The position numbers and the translations under genes were made by a program. Of a DNA stretch of 64,000 nucleotides, positions 1 to 13,009 are shown one piece after another. The first letter of the stretch is position 1. Every line of letters starts with the position of its first letter. The notes beneath the pieces were generated by a model. The model saw nothing but the letters and a program-made list of their open reading frames with translations. It ran no database searches and was not told the origin of the DNA. This stretch comes from Juglans regia. Taxonomy: Eukaryota > Streptophyta > Magnoliopsida > Fagales > Juglandaceae. The stretch covers positions 18,924,640 to 18,988,639 of the forward strand of contig NC_049915.1 of assembly GCF_001411555.2 (NCBI RefSeq), read 5' to 3'.

Positions 1-674
1 CAGGGATAGAGACAAGGGGATGGAGGACTGCCAATGTAAGATATATTACACATACATTATGCTTTGTATTCAGGCAAGTTACTTACTTGGCCAAAGATTG
101 AGCCAAAGTATGCAGGGACTCTGCAAAGGCAGCCACTCCACCTGGTGCATGAACAGAGCTCCGAAGTCGTTCAAAAACACCACGCATTTTCAAAGCGGAG
201 GCACGCAGAGCACTATACTCCGAGGCCCTCCGGTCAGCCGCACAAAGATGGGTCTGGGCTTCCTCCCTTGCTTCATGCAAACAATTCTCCAAGTGTGCAC
301 AATTCATCTGTCATGCACGGAAAAAACTAGTAAAAAACAGAAGCCAGCAGGACAAAAAAGGCAAACAAATTAAAGTTGTGTAAATGAGTTATAGAAGACA
401 CCCAATAATGCATCCAGACAAAGGCCTACAATTCACAAGAAAAAATTGAATGAAATATATCATTAACAATTTCCCTTGCACATCTAAATGTCATATAACA
501 ATTATACCTGGCATTTTGTGCTGACACCGAGTAAGCAATAAAGTAGCAAAATTCTTAGACTACCATTGACAAAATAATGATAAGAGCAATGACAATTGAA
601 AGGCGGTGAAGACTGTCTGCTGAATCAGTGGAGCAGAAAGGAGGGAAATGGAACCATCTGAAATCTAGTTACAA

Positions 675-710
<36 letters not shown>

Positions 711-3700
711 TTTAAGTCTGCTAAAGAATTAATAAACAATTCTTAGAAGCATTAATCACTTAATTCGCACAAAACAAAACAGTAATAAATGGAAGAAAGT
801 AATTTATCGACTTGCTAGGACCTGGGATTCATCGAGGAGCTTCCGACTCGCTTCCAACTCCCTCCTAAGCAAGGAAACCTCCTCCATGGTAGCGTTAAGC
901 TTATTTTCAGTTTCAGTCAATTGGTCAGACTTATCTGCAAGTGAACTTTGTAATTCCAACAAAAGATCACTGCTGACTTTGGAATCCAAACCCGACTCAA
1001 TTGGTGTGTCAGAGGGGGAAACAGTCAGAGGTTCAGGCATGCTCTCAGCAGTATAACTGTTTGTAAAGGACATGCCCAACTGTCCCACCATTTTATCTTT
1101 CCCTTCTTTATCACTAAGTAGCAGTTCTTCACGGTGTGGCTCCACCATTGAGGAACCAACCTGAGGGTTTTGTGTTCCAGAGGAATCCATCATATTCTCA
1201 TCCACCCCCTCACGAGCTTTGCCTGATTGCCCCAGTTTTGCGTCCAAAGGATTTGAGATACAAGAAACCTCATCCATGGGCTCAGAAGTAGATATGCAAG
1301 GCATGTGACCTCCACTGCCCAAAATTTCTGGCTTGCCATCATCAGCCTTCTCAGCCAAAAGGGAAAAGTCAACTGTATCTTCCCGATTTGAGAGCTTCTG
1401 CCCTTTTGCATATTGATCAGACAATCTCTGCTCCAATTCTTGAATGCGTTTCTCATACGACTCGCACTGCATCTCCTTCGTCCTAAGCATAGATGTAAGA
1501 TGTTTCCCATATTCATCTTTCAGATGTAAGGCTTCAGCTGTCTTTTCTGCAGCATTCTTCAATATACTATCTAGTTTATCATCATCGAGTGATTCATATT
1601 CAAAATCAGGGCAGTGGGAACAAATCAAGGCAATTGCAGAAGCAAGTTCAGCTTTTAGTTTTGCATTCTCAACTTCCATTTTGCTAGTTCCAGCAATCTC
1701 AACCAATTCACAGCTTTCAAGAAGCTCCTCGGAGTCATATTTCTCAGCTGTCCCCAAAGAAAACTCTTCAGCTTCAGAGGAATGAGAACTATCATTAGAC
1801 AAAGGAAATGGACCTTTTAAGCTTCCATGCTTATCACTCTTCGAAGGAAGTCCTGCCAAATATTCGGGAGCATATCGATCCAGGTCTGAAATGTCAATAT
1901 CAAGCAAACCAGTGTCAAAAGGAGCTATATTGACATCACACTGATTGGGGCTATCATATAAGCCGATGGATGCTAATACATCCCTAGGTATGTAAGAACT
2001 ATAAAGCTTCAAGAACTCCTCACGTCTCCTCACCTCAACCTCTCTCTTTGAGGCAAGCCTTTCAGCCAATTGCCCTGCCATGCCCATGTAAAGCTTCATA
2101 GAAGCCTTTCGTCTCACAACTTCTGCAAGGCAGGCTCTATAGGCTGGGCCAATTCCACGGACTAACTTCAAGTCCATAAACAGATCATCCTGACGCACCA
2201 TTGCCTCTCTAAAAACGGGAAACTGTAACTTAGCATCTTTGATGACATAAGAGACATAGGCTATCTTTTGCATGTAATTATGCACAAAGATATTCATTTC
2301 ATTCTTCTTATCCCTACAAAAATCTTGCAGCTTAGAAACCGCACGATCACAAGCCTGCATCCTAGGCAGGTGATTCTTGTCATGGACATCATACATGGGA
2401 CCCAAGGCTGAAACTGCATCATGAGGACGGAGTGATGAAGATAACTGGCAGGACAGACAGTCGTCCACAAGTTTCTTCACTGTATTGACATCTTTGCTGC
2501 ATGGATATGTACACAAGTATTTATTGGTCAAATTGATAGCATATTTAGAAATCATATGATTACAGCAGAACAATGCATCATCAACATAAAAACCACAGAA
2601 TACAACCTGTGAGTACAAACTGCACAGAGTTACAACAGTGGCTTAAGGCAAATTTGGTTACAAGTTTTTTCAAAAATTTTAAAAGATCTTCAAAGAACTT
2701 GAAATTTTCAAACCAAACATCTTCAAATCTCCAAAAAAATCTATTTCAACTTTTCATCCAATCATTCATTACCCAAACACAAAAATCAAGACTATAACAA
2801 ACACCAAAACAAAAAGTACTATTAAAAAATTATATTCAAACAACCTTTTCAACTCTTACCTATCCATTTTCACAAACCCCAATACAAAACTTATTTTCAA
2901 AAAAAAAAATATTCAAGTATTTCTCTCTCCTTCCCAAAACCCAATAAACGATACATCTCAAAAAAATTCTCAAAAATTTTCATAACCCAGCATACCCTAA
3001 TCACGCATTAATGCAGTTTTATCACATATATGTTTTAGAGAAAATCCAGATGCTTATATTTAGTGCCTTCACGTACAAATTCAAGGCAAAATTCATCTAG
3101 TCGCAGGGAACATGATATAGCATGACTCTTAAGACAAAACCCTCAACAATATCCATCATTCAAGCCACACATGCAATTGCACTAAACGCCCAGATGATCC
3201 GAAAACATTTTTTCAGTGAACCATCGGATTTAGAGTTCAACAATTACGGGCATTTAACAGTCAATTTCTCCTTTTGGCCAAACCTCAAAGATGCCCTCCG
3301 CCTTTACCCTTGGTTCCTCCATTCTTGTTCCCAATGTAATCATTTTTTTTTTATATATAAGTAATTCCCAATGTAATCATTTTTTTTATAAGTAATTCCC
3401 AAAGTAATTGTTAGGCCCTCCATCCCTCACTTTTCATGATCAGCATATAATCACCGTACCCTGCCCTGCTGTCCATGTAAAAGAAAAATACATCTAGGAC
3501 AGGGATCCCAACATGTTCGAGACCATGGCATGGGTCAAACATAAACGAAAAGAAAAAGACAGCCTCAAACAAAGGTGCTTTACCAGCCAGATGATGTAAT
3601 ATGTAAACTGAATCATTCCAGTATTTCAAACAGAGACCAACTAACATAAGACATAGATACATGCCCATTTGGCAAGCATGAACTTGTAAATTAATTTGAA

Positions 3701-5610
3701 CCTCAAAATCCTCAACCATACATGAAATGCCCCAAGAGAGGCCCAAACCATATATGGACCTATACTCCAAAAGGACTACTCAATAGTACAATAGGAGGCC
3801 TATTGGAACCATTGTATAGAGTAAGAACCCCCTCCTAAGCAATGAAGGATCTCATACACCACCTATAAGCACCACTCAGTATGGGGTATCACAATCTCCC
3901 CCCTTAAAGTCTCGACATTCTCGTTGGCCTATTCCATCATAGGTGGCCTGACTCAAGTTCCACATTTCTGATTGGATTGGCTCTAATAACATTTGTAATG
4001 CCCTGATGGGAGGGCCCAAGCCACATATGGACTTATACTCCAAAAGGCTTATTCAATTGTATAATTGGAAACACATTGGAATCATTATAGAGAGTAAAGT
4101 TTAGGAGCTTCTCCCTCTCAAATAATGTAGGATATCATACACCACCTACACTCACTACTCAGTATGGGGTGTCACAATACATCCCTAAAATGTTTTCTCC
4201 ATACGAGATAAACTGAGATAATTAATCCCAAGACCAAAGAATAGCATACAAATGACAATCTTGTACGCATCAAAGAGGCATATATGCTGGCGACAAGAAA
4301 TGAGGCACGAATGGGCATCCCATGAAGAATTCACACATACTCAGAACAGCTAAATAGCACATGACTGGAAAGCATGAACCTTTAGTTAGTTTGGGCATCA
4401 AATCTTGAACCAGACCAAAAAAAAAAGTACGCATATGAGAAATGCGGCATTTCACACTGCAGCAATAGGGAAAAACTCTAGAACCAATTCTTAGCAATTA
4501 TCTAGCTTGAAATTTTTGAAACGATCAATTCCACCCATTCAGCAAGCATTCGAATCATGCCTGGAGTGAGGAGAAAAAGTCGGCATTTTGAGACGGAACA
4601 AACAAGCAAAGAGGAAAAATACAAGAAGTAGCTGAAACTATGTCAACAAGGAAACAAATAACCCACCCCAAAGATTGTAGTATACTCTTTTGTTCGCTGA
4701 GGTATTGCTGGTGCTCCTTAATCATCACCTCCAAATTTCTGGTAGGAAAAGAAGTCCTGCTAGCAAACAATTCCTCGACCTTGCGTTTCACTTCACCGAA
4801 CATTTGCTTAAACTGTGAAACCTTGTTCTCAAACTGCTTGTGGGAGCTGCTACAATTATCAGCTGATTTCCGCAAGTTCTCTTCCTTCACAAAATCCAGC
4901 AAGCACTTGCGAGTGGCAGTCTGTAAAGCAGGGGGAAGTTTGATGGATCTCAATTTCTCCATGTCCCTCCCAAAATTCATCAGGAGATCCGAATGTATCC
5001 GGTTCTGTTGTGAATAACGCTTCATGAAATCCATGTAGTTTTGGCTAATCATCTTATAGTACTGATCCAGATTACCCTTAGCAACCTCCAATGCCCTCTC
5101 TTGAACCTTTTTCTCCCTCAAAAGTCTCTCACAGTTCTCATATTTCACTTGGCTACGACTATAAACAACATGCCCACGGTGGTAATGGTACCTGAATTGC
5201 CGCTCATACGAAGGTAAAGCCTTCAAGGCAGGATCAGAAGCACCATCCAAAGGATGGGGATTATGTGAAGAGGACGGTGACGGAGGATCCGCAATATCCA
5301 GAATATCAACTTGCTCAGGCGGAGGCAGCGGCGAATTGGTTTGCAATCTTCCCTTATTGAATATGAAGACTTCCCGGTCATCCGAAGGAAGTTTATACGC
5401 TGAAAGCGGCCGCTGCGGCTCGAGTTTCATATCCAGACAGAGAACAAGCTGGTCACTCAAACTAATCATCGACACGGACTCGACGAAGCGCATGACCGCC
5501 TCGACTGGTGTGGTTTCATCACAGTCGAGCTCAAACGAGTGCCCGTTCTCAGCAATATGAACCAGAAGCTTGCCTCCATGAACCAAACCGTCAGTTATAG
5601 ATGAACTCAT
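1..5610 (-). CDS. ATG11: ATG11 autophagy scaffold protein, 5' part of gene (3' end beyond window)
   Basis: Selective-autophagy scaffold that in plants links the ATG1/ATG13 kinase complex to membranes and cargo. Coding exons on minus: 5610-4667, 2496-822 and 307-87, then an intron that appears to run off the left edge. The splice sites are GG|GTGGGT with acceptor CAG|C, CAG|GTCC with acceptor CAG|ATG, and AA|GTAAGT, and the frame holds across all joins. About 946 residues are visible; Arabidopsis ATG11 is near 1150, so the C-terminal ATG11 domain is mostly outside. Residues 1-90 are the ubiquitin-like N-terminus (AENGHSFEL, MRFVESVS, REVFIFNKG). Next come the ATG17-like region (ALPSYERQFRYHYHRG, LLMNFGRDMEKLRS), then SSLRPHDAVSALGPMYDVHD and KLQFPVFREAMVRQDD. 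A long coiled coil ends in MNCAHLENCLHEAREEAQTH. I chose the ATG at 5610 because the frame upstream to 5640 opens only with GTG. Identification is by remembered similarity to the Arabidopsis protein. Confidence 0.93.
675..710. repeat. (GT)n(GA)n microsatellite
   Basis: A GT run passes directly into a GA run in ATG11 intron 2 (308-821). It is probably length-variable between individuals. Confidence 0.9.
2497..4666 (-). other. ATG11 intron 1 (long, carries a TRIM)
   Basis: A 2170-base intron between ATG11 exons 1 and 2, with donor GTGGGT at 4666-4661 and acceptor GCAG at 2500-2497. The joined codon is GGC (Gly). It contains no exon that I recognise. The right-hand half holds a 454-bp TRIM retroelement; the rest is AT-rich with poly-A/T runs. 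Confidence 0.85.
3723..4176 (-). mobile_element. TRIM (terminal-repeat retrotransposon in miniature), copy 1
   Basis: Two direct repeats, 3723-3893 and 3994-4176, flank a 100-bp core. They are bounded by the 5-bp target duplication ATACA at 3718-3722 and 4177-4181. The repeats are the same family as the TRIM at 46864-47309 (shared TATACTCCAAAAGG, CTCATACACCACCTA and GTATGGGGT). On minus, the core next to the 3994 repeat matches the initiator-Met-tRNA primer site TGGTATCAGAGC with about two changes. The opposite core end is purine-rich on minus. It has no coding capacity. It sits in ATG11 intron 1 in the gene's orientation. The terminal repeats have diverged visibly, so it is not recent. Confidence 0.88.
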
Positions 5611-6600
5611 TTTATCCTCAGAACAACTATCCTCCACCACAAATTATCAGAAACCACAGTGACAACACCTTGTTTATGCAATGGAATCCTCAGCCCAAAC
5701 CGCAAAAATGGTCGAAGCGAGCTCTCAGTTAAAGCAGAAACACCCAAAAACTATACAATTCGATTCCTTTGACAGATAATCCACACTCGATGGAAAAATT
5801 CCCAATTTTTATACCTTAAGCGTCAATAAAACGCCGGATTAACTCTAACCCACCACCAAATTCAGCAAAAGAACCCCACTTCCAACAAATCCACCAAGGA
5901 TTTTATGGAAAAGAAAAATTTTCATCGACCCAGCATTGAAGCCGGCCGATACAAGTTATCCCCCGGAGACTTTCCCACAAAAGGAGTCCCAACTTTAATC
6001 GCAAATTGTTCCCAAAACAGTAATCGACCCCAACGCACTGCAAAAATCTTCAAAATAACCACCACTTGCCAACAAAGCAACCAGTTCACCCAAAAAAAAT
6101 CACCGACCCACCATTAAATGGCACAAACTTACCCAAATCCCTACAGAAACACCAATTTCACCGTAAAATGCCAAATTTCCTTTCCTCCAAGCCCCCCACA
6201 CTTCCCTAAAATGACCACCCCACAAACAAAACCACACAAGAACGCGAAACGACCAATCGAATCAAATGCGAATTACACGCAAAGTTTTAAGGATAATCAC
6301 TTGGATTGAGATACGAAAAGATAATCAAAGAAAGCAAAGATAAGGATCTTTTACATTTTTTGGTTTTTTTTTTTTTTTGCTCCACTCAAAGTTCTCCCTC
6401 TCTCTCTCTCTTTTTGTGGTGATTGTTATTTACTGTAAACTACGAGATTCCCTTCCTCTTTCTCTTCCTCTTCTTCACCGGATTTTTTCTGTGCTGTTTC
6501 TCTATTTCTTTTTTATCTTTTCAATACACAAACACAAAGAACCTTCTGCGGGAAGTAACCACCGCTGCGTGACAGAGGTAAGAAGAGCTCTGTCTCTTTC
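5611..6600 (-). promoter_or_regulatory. ATG11 5' leader and proximal promoter
   Basis: No coding sequence is seen. Read on minus, the 6370-6630 stretch is GA-rich (GAGAGAGAG tracts at about 6400 and 6600), a composition common around plant transcription starts and leaders. Sequence nearer the gene (5641-6300) is pyrimidine-poor and could include a leader intron. I cannot place the transcription start or leader splice sites with confidence. Confidence 0.4.
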
Positions 6601-6816
6601 TCTCTCTCTCCACAATAACTTTTGAAGAACAGAAATGCTAAACCCACCGAAATTGAGTTTCGAAAGTGTGTTCCGAGGTAATTTTTTTTATTATTATTTA
6701 ATGATTAAAAAAATATCTTTTTATGATTTAAAAAAATACATATAAAAAAAAATTAAAAAATGAAATACTTATCGGGACCCAAATTTGGATCCGAATTCGG
6801 TGGTATAGCTTTAGAG

Positions 6817-7009
6817 TGCGTCTGAAACATAAATTACTCTCAACTTATCTCAATTTATTATTATGATTTTTTTAAATCTCAACATAAAATATAATAAACA
6901 ATTCAACTTTTTCAAATTTTAAAATAATAATAATATTAAAAAATAATATTCTAATAATATTTTATCATCTTAACTCAATTCAATTCAACTCACTTGAACG
7001 TCCAAACTC
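6817..7009 (-). repeat. GTTTGGATAG-type MITE, copy
   Basis: Non-coding repeat of about 200 bp. The conserved core reads on minus GAATTGTTTATTATATTTT preceded by AGATTTGAAAAAGTTGAA-like sequence, and the left end has ATGAGATGAG-like runs. It is the same family as copies near 7258, 8060, 8462, 9591, 30578, 33721, 38826 and 58044. In better-kept copies the ends are GTTTGGATAG and its inverse. No transposase is present. Confidence 0.75.
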
Positions 7010-7257
7010 ACCCTTAATCATAGTTTAGATTCTCTGTTTATTTCTATAATTTCACCTAATGCTATTTAATTATCTGAAACCGAATGCTTCGTAATTCTCA
7101 ATTTATTAAAAAAATTAAAAATTAAAATATTAAAAGAACAGAAAACTTAGAATTTTAATTTTTTTTTCTATTTTCGAACCTCTTTTAATTTAAATTTCTT
7201 TTATTTTTAATAAATTATGTTGCACACAAGTTAATAAAATTATTTAAATATTAAGAT

Positions 7258-7459
7258 CCGTTTAGACAGTAAAAATATTTTATTATCTCATTTTATTATT
7301 ATAAATTTTTTAAATTCTCACGTAAAATATAATAAATAATTTATCTTTTTTCAAATTACAAAATAATAATAATATTCTAATAATATTTTATTCAATTTTC
7401 AATTTTCATCTTTCATCTCGATTCATCTCATTTCAATTCACTATTCAAACTATACCTAA
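7258..7459 (-). repeat. GTTTGGATAG-type MITE, copy
   Basis: Same family as the element at 33721-33924, in inverse orientation. It ends near TCCGTTTAGACAGT on the left and CACTATTCAAAC on the right, which are imperfect inverted termini. The core has the family's TAAAATATAATAAATAATT. Confidence 0.75.
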
Positions 7460-8059
7460 ATTCCAATAGTCTACTCCTTTGTATTACTATTTTTATATAT
7501 ATGATCAGTAATTGGAAATTTTAATTAAAAAACAAAAACTGAAATTTGTTGCACTGAAATCATATCTTTAGAATAAAGATGGGCTTACAACTCAATCACA
7601 TTTTATTTATAATTTTTAATAAATAATATTTTTAAAAGATTTAAATGCATCAAATTAAAATAAAAGTCAAATTAAAATTTTAAAAAATATATTATTTTAA
7701 TCCATAATGGTAAACAAATTGCTAATAATTGTTAGTCTATCATTCTCCATTTTTTATATCAGAAACTGACCTAGAGTTCCTATAACATCTGTTTTGCATC
7801 CATTGGATTTTGACATGTTTTCAATTTTGATATATTTTGGGCTCATCAGTCATCTCTATCGTGATTCACAACTTTCAATTTTCCATACACGTTGACCGTT
7901 GTTGAAGCTATTAAGTGTGTGCATCACGTGTTTTTATATGTTAATGACTTTCTTAACACCAGCCACGGTTTCATATTATATTTATATATATATATATATA
8001 TATTTTATATATGTTTAATTTTAGTTTTTCATGAATGCTAACATTTTGTCTCATTTATT

Positions 8060-8196
8060 TTTACATGAATGAATTGAGATAAAAATTAAAAATAAAATAA
8101 AATATTATTATAATATATATTTTTTAATATTATTTTTATTTTAAAATTTGAAAAAATTAAATTATTTATTTTATTTTATGTAAAAATTTTATAAGA
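8060..8196 (+). repeat. GTTTGGATAG-type MITE, truncated copy
   Basis: Contains only the family core (GAATTGAGAT, TTTGAAAAAATTAAATT, TTTATGTAAAAATTT). The outer TTTGGATAG end is not recognisable. Confidence 0.55.
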
Positions 8197-8461
8197 AGTA
8201 GGATTTTTTTTTTTTTTTCACAAAGATGTAGGACTCTTGACATATATATAGTGTTACATTGATAAACCAACAAGACCAAGCTTACAAAAGTGATGATACA
8301 TAAAAAAAAAAAAAAAAAAAAAGATGTGGCACATGATCATGCATTAATGTCTATGCAATTCCAACCAAAATTCAAGTACAATGATGTACTCTCAGCACAC
8401 ATGCTGACAGGGAAACAACTGGAAAAATAAACAACTGGAAAAATAAAGGACGGTAGGTCTA

Positions 8462-8668
8462 GGGAATGAAATGAGAATTTTATATTTTATTTTAATATTT
8501 AAAATATTATGTTTTAGTATTATTATTATGTTAGAATTTAAAAAATTGAATTGAGATTTGAAAAAGTTAAATTATTTATTATATTTTATATGAAAATTTA
8601 AAAAATGTATAATGAATCTAATGATGAGATAAAAATTTTGTTTTTCATCCTACTCCAAACCTACCCTA
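8462..8668 (+). repeat. GTTTGGATAG-type MITE, diverged copy
   Basis: Core motifs GAGATTTGAAAAAGTTAAA and TTATTTATTATATTTTATAT followed by AATGATGAGATAA. The ends are decayed. Confidence 0.6.
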
Positions 8669-9301
8669 AGTAAAAGTTGAGGGCTTTGAGCGATAAAGTG
8701 ATATCATATCATATGAAATATAAACAACTTATTTCATCTAAAATTATCTTACATTTTTTTTAATCTAAACTCAGAACTATTTATTGATAGGATTTTGATT
8801 ATTATTCCATTACTACAATAACAAATTAATCATTGATCAGACGCACTACTTTTTTAACTTTCTATATAAAAAAAAAAAATTAAACATATTTCAACCTATT
8901 TTATACATCAAAATATGCACGTATCAATGGGATCTATAAAATTTACTCAAATGTCTTAATTCATTGTTATTTATAGATAAATTCAAATCATCTGAAATAC
9001 TCTTATCATCTAATAGAGCTTGGGACTTGATATTACTTATTTATTATTGCCTACTTAATTGGTTCAGATTGCACATCAAGCAAGTATGAAGTGGGAAAAC
9101 AATCAAAGATGCTCGTATAGTATAATGATCGATCGAGATGGTGCAGAGGACAAAAAAATTGTAAGAATTTTAAAAGTCAACAATTACGGGCAGATGATAA
9201 AGATGCCGACCGTTGAGAATATTTTGCCTCTTTCTTTGCAGGAAAAAAGGCGGAACAAGTGTGAAAAGTGCGAAGAAATTTCATGGTAGAGTCAAGTGAA
9301 C

Positions 9302-9326
9302 AGAGAGAGAGAGAGAGAGAGAGAGA
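9302..9326. repeat. (GA)n microsatellite
   Basis: Uninterrupted AG/GA dinucleotide run of about 25 bases in intergenic sequence. Confidence 0.95.
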
Positions 9327-9590
9327 CCCAGCATTCGTGCATGCAACTTGCGAGTGTCTGTACGTAGAAAGGAAGCTGGGTCCCTTTAATTAGTAAGGCA
9401 AGGAAATATTTAAGTTTTGGAAAATGATATTTATAATTTAGAAGGACAAATTTTTTTAATATCTTAAAAATAAAAAAAGATAAATCTGAGATTAAAAAAA
9501 ATATATATATGTTTTTTAATAATATGCTTTATTTTTTTTAATGTGAATGTATAAGACTTGTATATTCTAAAACTGTATTTAATATTACAA

Positions 9591-9778
9591 GGCTGGTTTT
9601 GATAGTGAGATGAGATAATTTTAGATTAATTAAATAAAATAATATTATTTTAAGATTTGAAAAAGTTAAATTTTCTATTATTATTTTGAGATTTAAAAAA
9701 ATTGAATTATTTATTATATTTTATGTAATAATAATATGAAATAAAATAAAATAATTTCTCTATCCTAACAAGCCCTTA
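9591..9778 (+). repeat. GTTTGGATAG-type MITE, copy
   Basis: Begins GGTTTTGATAGTGAGATGAG, has the family core, and ends at CTATCCTAACAAG. Both ends are recognisable as the inverted termini with a few changes. Confidence 0.7.
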
Positions 9779-12700
9779 TAATTTTATGTTAAATAATGTT
9801 AGATGTGCAAGTATAGATCTTTTTTAAAAATAGGACTTTCACAAAAAGTTATTTTTTTTTATATAAATTATAGATATTTTGTCGAGATAAGGAGACGGTA
9901 CTTGCACACTCAATTCATTTTTTTATTTTTTTTATTTTTGGTATTCCACGTTGGAGAGAAACTCATCTGAAAGAAACAAAAATCTATTTATCGTTATTTT
10001 TTTTATTATCTTCACATTATCCTATATGTGATATTAGATAATAAGTTCACAAATAATATATAATAAATCATTTTTAATTATCTAATATCACATTATAAAA
10101 TGATAGAAACATTATTAAAATTTAAATGAGGAGTAGCGAAACCGAAGGGCCAAAATATTTATTTTTTGTTACAAATTATATATAAAAGGGTAAGTTCTTG
10201 GCAACTTCGCAAGCTTTCCGGGATGCCTTTCCTTCCTGCAACTGTCTGTCTGTCTGTGCATGAATATGTTAAAAGTAATATGAAAGTATGCCTAGATTTC
10301 TGTCCATCTCAAGTAATCATGTCTGTCCATGTCTTTGTTTTTCTTTTCCTTTTTATTTGTACAATTAAGATGCAATTATTAAATAAGAGAATGGTTAGAT
10401 TTATAAAGAGATATATATATTATAAAATAAAATTCATAAATTTATAAGATTTATTTACATTATACATTAATTTATAAAATTATTTTTATTATAAATATAG
10501 ATTCAGCGTGTCGTGTCGTACCAAACGAAGTCAATTTGTAAACTTTATAGTATTTAAAATCAAAACGATAACACTTGTTTTCGAACCAATTTCCATGATG
10601 TTACGGGAGAAACAAAGTTGAAAATAGACCAAAAAGGTTATGTTGTGACAAATTATACAGTTAAAGGGACAACTGAGATATCAACATTAATATGTATAGT
10701 ATTGTTTTTATGAGACAGGATGTATTAATCTGATCAATATTTCTAGGGTGATTGAGGTAATTAACCGACGAAGATCGCCACATCTTGGAATAAGAAAGAT
10801 TGAGATTGCCATTGGGTGTAAAGAATATCTAAGATCATCTCAATAATTTCGTATCAATTAGAACACTCAAATCTTAAATACATACAATTTATTTCATCTC
10901 AATTGATAGAACTTATTATTTTTTCAACTTCTCGTAAAAAGTTAAATACGTCTCAGCTTATTTCATACATCCAAACTTATTATTATTTATTTTTTCAATA
11001 AGACCCGTGCTCTTATACAAAATTCATTTAAACATGACATTTAACTCGTTATTATTCACATATATTTTCAGAATATTTCGAATACTCTTGAGATCCAAAC
11101 AGAACTTAAATTTAAACTTGCTGGCTTTTTGACAAAAGTGAACATGATATCAACAAATTGCCAAGCTACAGATAACCAACATTTTTGCTATCTATAAATA
11201 ATTTCATATATATTCTCTCCTAAAACATGTTTTTCTTTTTCTTTTTTCCTTTTGGTGTTGTTTAAAAAACTTGTGAGGTTAATCATTCCACCGAAGATCG
11301 AGGGTTAATGGCTAACAAAGCAACGTGATTAGCTGCGCGCATAACTGAGAATGATGAGAAGGGTCAGTCCCGCATTCGAGGACGTATATTAATTTAATAA
11401 CTGTTTTAAAATTACAAAAATATGCTTTATTTTTTGAAAAAAAATTTAAAAAAAATGATAGTTACATTCAAGAGTAATTAATTAGAATTAAAAAGAAAAT
11501 CTCGTATTATCGAAATGTATCACTGTAATAATTAATATATTATTTACTCGATTGATATATATAATGAATTATATAATTGAGACTATAATCTATAGGATAA
11601 AAATAAGGAAAAATCTTTTTGTAAGCGATTTTGCTAACCAAACTGCACACTAATGTTAAATGTAAGACATTCATTTAATGAAATAATGCGAATTGAAGAC
11701 GAAAATGATTTTTGTGAGATATAAAATCTTATTTTTCTTTCAAAAAAAATTTCTTTTATTTTTTTATAATAAAAAAAACTGTGTGAGTGTTGATACATGA
11801 TTTTAAACACTAAATTACTTGTACCTAACCATTCCCTAAAAACAACCTTATCTAGAGAGGGTGAAGGTTCAATCGCATCGATGAAAACAAAAGTAAAAGG
11901 CAAGAGCTAAATGGTTTGGTACACTTGCTTCGGCCGGATATCACTAACATAGCGTTGTTTAAAGATCTTTGGGTTACTCAAATGATTTGGCATAAACTAG
12001 ATTATGTTTTTGAATGAATATGAATTTACTTTAAACTATTAGCATTAAATATTTAAAAATTTATTAGATTTCGAGTTTAAGTTATGGCTCAAACTTAATC
12101 TAAAGAAGTGTCTGTAACTTTCAACTGTCTAAACTCCTTGTTTGATTCCCATTTAGCAGGATATTACTATAATTAAATCCATATCCCAAAAAAAAAAAAA
12201 AAAAGAGATAGATATATAATTATTTTTACAACTTTTTATATAATTATATTTTAAATGAGATAAATTTTTATAAAGTAACTTATAAAAGTAATATTACTTT
12301 ACATAAGGGTAACGCTACACCCATCAAGAAAGACTATCGAAAATTTATACTAATATAAATTTTTTTTTCCAAACATTTTTTAAGCCCCTAAATAAAATTT
12401 TAAAAAAAATTAAAAAGTCATTAAAAAATACTTTCTAACCATGAGAAAAAAACAATCGATAACTTTTTCATTATTCCTTTACATAAATACCTATATTTTA
12501 AATTTTAATTATATAAAAATTTGTAAAAAGAATTGTAATGTACTATTATCACTCAGCCGTACGATTACTCCCCATAACTTCTTTAAAGCCACATTTCATG
12601 CAATTGTAGGCTATATATTCCCCGTCAAATCGTCCAACTTTTTTATCTCAAAAATGCTTCTTCAAAGGTCGCCGACCTATCGGCCATCATCTGATAATGG

Positions 12701-13009
12701 CTTTCTCAAAAAAGAGAAATGTTACACTTTTACATATTCTATGGACTCCACTAATATGAACAATTATTTTATATTAAAATAAAATAATACAGTCGATCAT
12801 ATTAGTAAAATGTATAAATAATACATAAAAATAATTATACATAAAATTTTTATTATAATAAAAATAACTTTACAATCTGACCAACCACATCAAACTATAT
12901 TTTTATATAATCTCTTATGATTAAAGTATTTGGATATATATCCTAAAAGGTCGTCTAATTCTATTAAACAAATAATAAACATAGCAATAAGTAAAAAAAA
13001 AAAAAAAAA

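Larger units (their letters stand above)
6700..13000. other. Gene-poor, AT-rich repeat field left of the tandem duplication
   Basis: No gene is recognised here. The stretch is AT-rich, holds five copies of the GTTTGGATAG MITE, poly-A/T and (AT)n runs (for example about 7985-8004), and a possible second MITE type near 9788-9935 (GTGCAAGTATAG ... ACTTGCACACTC inverted ends). Open frames are short and have no family signature. Confidence 0.6.

Noticed and set aside
1..32. Fourth ATG11 exon at the left edge
   Set aside because: An AG is present at 33-34 on minus (GGCAG), but the following 32 bases are a pyrimidine tract that does not encode the expected next residues. They look like the end of an intron.
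5611..5640. Upstream extension of ATG11 to 5640
   Set aside because: The extended frame opens with GTG, not ATG. The ATG at 5610 fits the known ATG11 N-terminus.
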